From assembly GCF_000982825.1 (NCBI RefSeq), contig NZ_CP011047.1:1116001-1180000 (forward strand): DNA of 64,000 nucleotides. Reading direction: 5' to 3'. The position numbers and the translations under genes were made by a program. The notes under the pieces were generated by a model. The model did not search any database. It saw only the letters and a program-made list of their open reading frames with translations, and was not told the DNA's origin. Positions 59,540 to 64,000 of the stretch are shown one piece after another; the first letter of the stretch is position 1, and every line of letters begins with the position of its first letter. The DNA comes from Cronobacter sakazakii (GTDB lineage: Bacteria > Pseudomonadota > Gammaproteobacteria > Enterobacterales > Enterobacteriaceae).

Positions 59540-61873
59540 TTGGCTAACCCATCTGCTTTAAAACGCATCGTTACCGCCGCCCACTGGGGGCCCATGGTTG
59601 TCGAGACCGACGGTGAAACCGTGCTCTCTTCTCAGGGCGCGCTGCCGACGCGCCACCCGAATTCCCTGCAAACCGCCGTACCGGATCAGGTACACAGCAA
59701 AGCGCGCGTGCGCTATCCGATGGCGCGTAAAGGGTTTCTCGCCTCGCCGGATAGCCCGCAGGGCGTGCGCGGGCAGGATGAGTTTGTGCGTATCAGCTGG
59801 GATGAAGCGCTGCGTCTGATTGACCAGCAGCACCGGCGCATTCGCGAAAGCTACGGCCCGTCGTCGATTTTCGCAGGCTCCTACGGCTGGCGCTCCAACG
59901 GCGTACTGCATAAAGCCGCCACGCTGTTGCAACGCTATATGAGCCTCGCGGGCGGCTACACCGGTCATCTGGGCGATTACTCCACGGGGGCCGCGCAGGT
60001 GATCATGCCGTATGTGGTGGGCGGCAACGAAGTCTATCAACAGCAGACCAGCTGGCCGCTGGTGCTGGAGCACAGCGATGTCGTAGTGCTGTGGAGCGCC
60101 AACCCGCTCAACACGCTGAAAATCGCCTGGAACGCCTCTGACGAACAGGGCATCGGCTATTTTGAGAAGCTCAAAGAGAGCGGCAAAAAGCTTATCTGCA
60201 TCAACCCGATGCGTCCGGAAACCGCCGATTTCTTCGGTGATCGCATGGAATGGATTGCCCCGCACATGGGCACCGACGTGGCGCTGATGCTCGGCATCGC
60301 CCATACGCTGGTGGAAAACGGCTGGCAGGATGACGATTTCCTTAACGCCTGTACGCACGGCTACGCGCAGTTTGCGGCCTACCTGACCGGCGAGCGCGAC
60401 GGCACGCCGAAAGACGCCGACTGGGCGGCGGCGATTTGCGGCGTCGATGCCGCAACCATCCGCGAGCTGGCGCATCTGTTCAGCCAGAACCGCACCATGC
60501 TGATGGCGGGCTGGGGCATGCAGCGCCAGCAGTATGGCGAGCAGAAACACTGGATGCTGGTGACACTCGCGGCGATGCTCGGCCAGATTGGCCTGCCGGG
60601 AGGCGGCTTCGGGCTCTCTTATCACTTCGCCAACGGCGGCAACCCGACGCGACGCGCGGCCGTGCTGGCCTCAATGCAGGGCAGCGTGGAAGGCGGCGTT
60701 GACGCGGTCGATAAAATCCCGGTGGCGCGCATTGTCGAGGCGCTGGAAAACCCCGGCGGCGAATACCCGCACAACGGACAGCAGCGCATTTTCCCGGATA
60801 TTCGTTTTATCTGGTGGGCGGGTGGCGCCAACTTCACGCATCATCAGGAAACACACCGCCTGATTAAAGCGTGGCAAAAGCCGGAGCTGGTGGTGATTTC
60901 CGAATGTTTCTGGACGGCGGCGGCGAAGCACGCCGATATCGTGCTGCCGGTAACCACCTCGTTTGAGCGCAACGACATGACCATGACCGGCGACTACAGC
61001 AACCAGCATATGGTGCCGATGAAGCAGGTTGTGCCGCCGCAGTATGAGGCGCGTAACGATTTCGATATTTTCGCCGAACTGTCAGAGCGCTGGGAAACCG
61101 GCGGACGGGCGCGTTTCACCGAAGGCAAAAGCGAGCTGGAGTGGCTCGAAACCTTCTATAACATCGCCCGTGAGCGCGGCGCAGCGCAGCAGGTGACGCT
61201 GCCGGATTTCGCGGATTTCTGGGAGGCGAATCAGATAATCGAGATGCCGGAGAACCCGAAAAACGCCGAGTTTGTGCGTTTTGGCGCGTTTCGTGACGAT
61301 CCGGCGGCCAACCCGCTCAGCACGCCGAGCGGAAAAATCGAGATCTACTCAGAGCGTATTGCCCGCTTCGGCTATGCTGACTGTCCGCCGCACCCGACCT
61401 GGCTTGAGCCAGACGAGTGGCACGGCAACGCGCAGCCGGACGAGCTGCAACTGCTCTCGTCGCACCCGGCGCACCGTCTGCACAGCCAGCTTAACTATTC
61501 ATCGCTTCGCGAGCGCTATGCCGTGGCCGGGCGCGAGCCGGTGACGCTGCATCCGGACGATGCCCGCAAGCGCGGCATCGCTCACGGCGATCTGGTGCGG
61601 GTGTGGAACGCCCGTGGCCAGGTGCTGGCGGGTGCCGTGGTCACGGACGGCATTAAGCCTGGCGTGATTTGTCTGCATCAGGGCGCGTGGCCCGATTTTG
61701 ACTGGAACCAGCAGGGGCTTTGTAAAAACGGCGCGGTGAACGTGCTGACGCGCGATATCCCGACCTCGCGGCTCGGCAACGGCTGCGCGGCGAACTCCTC
61801 GCTGGTGCGCGTCGAGAAATACCGCGGGCCCGCGCCGGACGTTACGGCGTTTGATCCGCCTGCCAGCGCATAA
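59540..61873 (+). CDS. bisC: Biotin sulfoxide reductase BisC
   Basis: BisC is a cytoplasmic molybdenum (bis-MGD) enzyme of the DMSO reductase family. It reduces D-biotin sulfoxide, and free methionine-S-sulfoxide. The 777 residues equal the E. coli length. The molybdenum-ligand Ser is in SYGWRSNGVLHKA, and pterin-binding blocks include WSANPLNTLK, LIGIAHTLVENGW-like and WWAGGANFTHHQ. The start codon is TTG at 59540 with AGGAG upstream; no ATG in this frame fits the conserved N-terminus (MANPSALK). The stop overlaps the convergent yiaC by 32 bases. Confidence 0.95.
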   Translation: MANPSALKRIVTAAHWGPMVVETDGETVLSSQGALPTRHPNSLQTAVPDQVHSKARVRYPMARKGFLASPDSPQGVRGQDEFVRISWDEALRLIDQQHRRIRESYGPSSIFAGSYGWRSNGVLHKAATLLQRYMSLAGGYTGHLGDYSTGAAQVIMPYVVGGNEVYQQQTSWPLVLEHSDVVVLWSANPLNTLKIAWNASDEQGIGYFEKLKESGKKLICINPMRPETADFFGDRMEWIAPHMGTDVALMLGIAHTLVENGWQDDDFLNACTHGYAQFAAYLTGERDGTPKDADWAAAICGVDAATIRELAHLFSQNRTMLMAGWGMQRQQYGEQKHWMLVTLAAMLGQIGLPGGGFGLSYHFANGGNPTRRAAVLASMQGSVEGGVDAVDKIPVARIVEALENPGGEYPHNGQQRIFPDIRFIWWAGGANFTHHQETHRLIKAWQKPELVVISECFWTAAAKHADIVLPVTTSFERNDMTMTGDYSNQHMVPMKQVVPPQYEARNDFDIFAELSERWETGGRARFTEGKSELEWLETFYNIARERGAAQQVTLPDFADFWEANQIIEMPENPKNAEFVRFGAFRDDPAANPLSTPSGKIEIYSERIARFGYADCPPHPTWLEPDEWHGNAQPDELQLLSSHPAHRLHSQLNYSSLRERYAVAGREPVTLHPDDARKRGIAHGDLVRVWNARGQVLAGAVVTDGIKPGVICLHQGAWPDFDWNQQGLCKNGAVNVLTRDIPTSRLGNGCAANSSLVRVEKYRGPAPDVTAFDPPASA

Positions 61874-62282
61874 TCCAGGTCGGGTGGCCGGTCTCTTCCT
61901 GCCACGCGCTCTCTTCAATACGAAATCCCCGGGCGTGATAGAAATTCACCGCCCGGGTGTTTTTCTGGTAGACCTCCAGATTCAGGGTATCGTACTGCGA
62001 CTGCACATGCGTCAGCAGGGCGGTGCCGATGCCTGTTCCCTCGCAGTCAGGCGCCACAAACAGGGCGCCGATAAAATTTTCATGCATCACGCTGATAAAC
62101 CCGCGAAGCGTACCGCCGTTTTCGTCCACCCACGTGCAGGCACCGGGCAGATAGACGTCACGCACAACGGGCAGACTGGCGCGCCAGTAATCAGGCTGAA
62201 TGAACGGATGTCCGGCGGTGGTGCTCGCAAGCCACAGCGAAAGGATGGCGTCGCGGTCAGAAGGCCGCTGCGCGCGGATCAT
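61842..62282 (-). CDS. yiaC: N-acetyltransferase YiaC (GNAT)
   Basis: YiaC is a GNAT-family acetyltransferase that acetylates protein lysines in E. coli. The 146-residue length is exact. The acetyl-CoA pyrophosphate motif is GTGIGTALLTHVQ near residues 83-95 and the GNAT C-terminal NFYHARGFRIEESAWQEETGHPTW. Start ATG at 62282 overlaps the tag stop (ATGA), and an in-frame extension to 62360 is part of tag. The 3' end overlaps bisC by 32 bases, tail to tail. Confidence 0.95.
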   Translation of the reverse strand: MIRAQRPSDRDAILSLWLASTTAGHPFIQPDYWRASLPVVRDVYLPGACTWVDENGGTLRGFISVMHENFIGALFVAPDCEGTGIGTALLTHVQSQYDTLNLEVYQKNTRAVNFYHARGFRIEESAWQEETGHPTWIMRWQADQTP

Positions 62283-62842
62283 GGCCGGTTCTCCGGGTGG
62301 CAGCCGCAGCCGGCGAGATGATCGTTCACCAGCCCGCAGGCCTGCATGAAGGAGTAACAAATCGTCGGGCCGACAAACTTAAAGCCGCGTTTTTTCAGCG
62401 CTTTCGAGAGCGCCTGCGCCTCGGGCGTCGTCACCGGCACCTGCGCGAGCGTCTGCGGGGAGTTCACTTTCGGCGCGCCCCCGACGAATGACCAGACAAA
62501 CGCTGAAAAATCTTCCCCCTGCGCCTGCATGGCGAGATACGCCCGGGCGTTGGCGATAATGGCTTCGATTTTACCGCGGTGGCGAATAATACCTGGCTCC
62601 TGTACCAGCGCGTCGACGTCTTCCGGCCCCATCTGCGCCACCACGGCGGGCTCAAAACCATGAAAACAGCGGCGGTAGTGCTCGCGTTTTTTCAGCACGG
62701 TAATCCACGACAACCCCGCCTGCTGGCCTTCGAGACAGATCATCTCAAACAGCGTGTGGTTGTCTTTCTGAGGTTCTCCCCACTCTTCATCGTGGTAGGC
62801 GAGATAAAGTGGATCCTGAGTGACCCATCCGCAACGTTCCAT
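62279..62842 (-). CDS. tag: DNA-3-methyladenine glycosylase I
   Basis: Tag removes 3-methyladenine from alkylated DNA, a base-excision repair step, in the cytoplasm. The 187 residues equal E. coli Tag and begin MERCGWVTQDPLYLAYHDEEWG. The zinc-binding snap uses Cys4 and His17 at the N-terminus with His and Cys near the end (LVNDHLAGCGCH). The helix-hairpin-helix fold is around GPEDVDALVQEPGIIRHRGKIEAI. The longer open frame to 63025 lies over the yhjY start and is not used. Its stop couples to yiaC. Confidence 0.96.
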   Translation of the reverse strand: MERCGWVTQDPLYLAYHDEEWGEPQKDNHTLFEMICLEGQQAGLSWITVLKKREHYRRCFHGFEPAVVAQMGPEDVDALVQEPGIIRHRGKIEAIIANARAYLAMQAQGEDFSAFVWSFVGGAPKVNSPQTLAQVPVTTPEAQALSKALKKRGFKFVGPTICYSFMQACGLVNDHLAGCGCHPENRP

Positions 62843-62998
62843 CCTGCATTCCCCTCGTTTTAACAGGCACACTGGCGATTTTCGAAAGTGGCTTGACGTG
62901 GCAAATAAAGAGACAATAGTTAATTCAGGGTTACTCGCACATCCGCTAATAACGCCAATAAAAACTGCCGGAACCGGCTCTCTTCTGGAGTCGCTTTG

Positions 62999-63628
62999 AT
63001 GATGATAACTATCTCTGAACGCCATGCGTTACGACGCGCGGCGGTGCTGTTGTGGTCTCTGGTTTTTAGCCAGGCGGCACACGCCTGGCAACAGGAATAT
63101 ATCGCTGTTGACCCCCAAAGTAACACTTCTGAACGTTATACGTGGGACAGCGATCGCACACCGAGTTATGACGAGATCCTGGCCGAGCGCGTGGCGCAGA
63201 CGCAGCGCGACGAGGCGGCGATGCCGGCAGGCCTGAACCTGTCATGGCCGCTGCCGGTCGTCGCTCGTCCGGTGGCGGGCTGGCGGCGCGAAGCCGACGG
63301 CCTGCCTTTACAGGATAACGGTGCCAGCGCGGATAACGCCTACTGGCATGCGAGCGTTGGCTCACTCGGCTGGCGGCTCGATTCGCGTCTTGGCGTGGTG
63401 CGCCCGTGGGCGCAGGTGAGCTATAACCAGCAGCATGGCGATCCGCTGTGGAGTATGCAGCCGCTGCTGCCTGGCAGCCAGTATGGCTCGTGGATGGATG
63501 TTTCCGTCGGCGCGGATATGCCGATTAACAAGCATCTCGCGGCATGGGCGTCGTTCTCTCAGGCGGAAGGGCGGCTTAGCGACAACGACGCGCAAATGTA
63601 CAATCTCGGGCTCAGCGCCACCTTTTAG
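62999..63628 (+). CDS. yhjY: YhjY, short autotransporter-barrel outer-membrane protein
   Basis: A 209-residue protein with a signal peptide (ALRRAAVLLWSLVFSQAAHA) and a C-terminal set of amphipathic strands ending in LGLSATF, the terminal Phe being a BAM recognition signal. It corresponds to E. coli YhjY, annotated as containing an autotransporter beta-domain, but it is too short for a full barrel and has no passenger. Function is unknown. GGAG precedes the ATG at 62999; a TTG one codon earlier is less likely. It is divergent from tag. Confidence 0.88.
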   Translation: MMITISERHALRRAAVLLWSLVFSQAAHAWQQEYIAVDPQSNTSERYTWDSDRTPSYDEILAERVAQTQRDEAAMPAGLNLSWPLPVVARPVAGWRREADGLPLQDNGASADNAYWHASVGSLGWRLDSRLGVVRPWAQVSYNQQHGDPLWSMQPLLPGSQYGSWMDVSVGADMPINKHLAAWASFSQAEGRLSDNDAQMYNLGLSATF

Positions 63629-63673
63629 AACGCGCTATTCGCGCCCGTTCAAGGCCATCCATGCCTTCGCCGC

Positions 63674-63704
63674 GGCAGTTCATTCCGCGCCTGCGGCATC
63701 TCAT
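63674..63704 (+). promoter_or_regulatory. YpdB-type direct repeat upstream of yhjX
   Basis: GGCAGTTCAT (63674-63683) and GGCATCTCAT (63695-63704) are separated by exactly eleven bases. The E. coli YpdB site in the yhjX promoter is GGCATTTCAT-N11-GGCATTTCAT. One and one mismatch, same order and spacing. YpdAB senses extracellular pyruvate and induces yhjX. Confidence 0.85.
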
Positions 63705-63784
63705 GCCGTTTTCCCCCGAAAAAGTAGGGGGTTCGCTATCGTTGCAGGTAGTGAAGCTTTCTTCTTATCAGTGGGACAACAACC

Positions 63785-64000
63785 ATGAGTATTTCCATCC
63801 ATTCGCGTACCCGGTGGCTCACCCTGGTGGGCACGATAATTACCCAGTTCGCGCTGGGTTCGGTCTATACCTGGAGCCTGTTTAACAGCGCTCTGTCGCA
63901 AAAGCTTGATGAGCCGGTAAGCCAGGTGGCGTTCTCCTTCGGGCTGCTGAGCCTGGGGCTGGCGCTGTCGTCGTCGGTCGCCGGTAAACTGCAGGAGCGT
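63785..64000 (+). CDS. yhjX: Pyruvate-induced MFS transporter YhjX (5' part)
   Basis: The first 72 codons of yhjX are present, and the gene runs off the window. The translation starts MSISIHSRTRWLTLVGTIITQ and continues FALGSVYTWSLFNSALSQKL and PVSQVAFSFGLLSLGLAL, matching E. coli YhjX. YhjX is a twelve-helix MFS member of the oxalate/formate antiporter group, induced by extracellular pyruvate through YpdAB. The expected YpdB direct repeat lies 80 bases upstream, so regulation appears conserved. Only the first two membrane segments are visible. Confidence 0.9.
   Translation, partial: MSISIHSRTRWLTLVGTIITQFALGSVYTWSLFNSALSQKLDEPVSQVAFSFGLLSLGLALSSSVAGKLQER

Noticed and set aside
1..64000. CRISPR arrays, insertion sequences, rRNA genes or replication origin
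   Set aside because: No regularly spaced repeats, transposase frames, rRNA signatures or DnaA-box clusters were seen in the window.

Overview
The window is chromosomal DNA from a GC-rich member of the Enterobacteriaceae. Nearly every core protein is a close, full-length match to an Escherichia coli family, and long collinear blocks are kept. Cronobacter, Enterobacter or a near relative is my best guess, inferred from gene content and base composition without any database search. Coding density is high and there are no insertion sequences, phage genes, rRNA operons or CRISPR arrays. The only tRNA gene is selC.

Layout. 1-7.6 kb: trmL, the envelope-stress genes cpxA-cpxR with divergent cpxP, then fieF, pfkA, sbp and cdh. 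7.6-17.7 kb is accessory: an SLC13 anion permease with a small unknown protein, hiuH divergent from the peroxide-sensing pair hprR-hprS, a CPBP membrane protease, a cupin, a zinc alcohol dehydrogenase and an MFS exporter divergent from a LysR regulator, and a glycosyltransferase. 17.9-23.2 kb: a molybdenum aldehyde oxidoreductase operon (paoABC, XdhC-like chaperone, MocA-like cytidylyltransferase). 23.2-24.8 kb: a PdxI-like reductase divergent from a TetR regulator. 25.0-26.5 kb: an AT-rich orphan type VI secretion module (hcp, DUF2778/Tlde1-like effector, membrane protein) against the 3' end of selC. 26.9-34.2 kb: yicJ-yicI, avtA and malS. 34.4-43.7 kb: bax and the xylose regulon (xylR, xylFGH, xylAB). 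43.8-45.3 kb: a cysteine hydrolase overlapping a GlxA-type regulator. 45.2-53.5 kb: wecH, ysaB, glyQS, two hok toxin loci flanking yiaG, yiaF and ghrB. 53.5-57.8 kb: a 2-ketogluconate cluster (kguT, kguK, kguE and a LacI regulator). 58.0-64 kb: zinT, yiaD, bisC, yiaC, tag, yhjY and the first part of yhjX.

How the genes work together. Sugar use dominates. Xylose is taken up by XylFGH and processed by XylA/XylB under XylR, isoprimeverose-type xylosides by YicJ/YicI, maltodextrins by MalS, and 2-ketogluconate by KguT-KguK-GhrB with KguE. Molybdenum-cofactor enzymes recur: the Pao complex with its own cofactor-maturation genes, and BisC. Envelope stress and periplasmic quality control are covered by CpxAR/CpxP, HprRS, ZinT, YiaD and Bax.

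The most distinctive items are the selC-linked T6SS effector module with a candidate membrane immunity protein, a Pao small subunit that has lost its twin-arginine export signal, a complete hok/mok/sok locus beside a decayed one, and several clean regulatory sites (KguR palindrome, YpdB-type direct repeat, HprR/CusR-type box, Cra box, CpxR box). Nothing in the window is a wholly unknown multi-gene machine; the T6SS module is the best candidate for something not described in detail.
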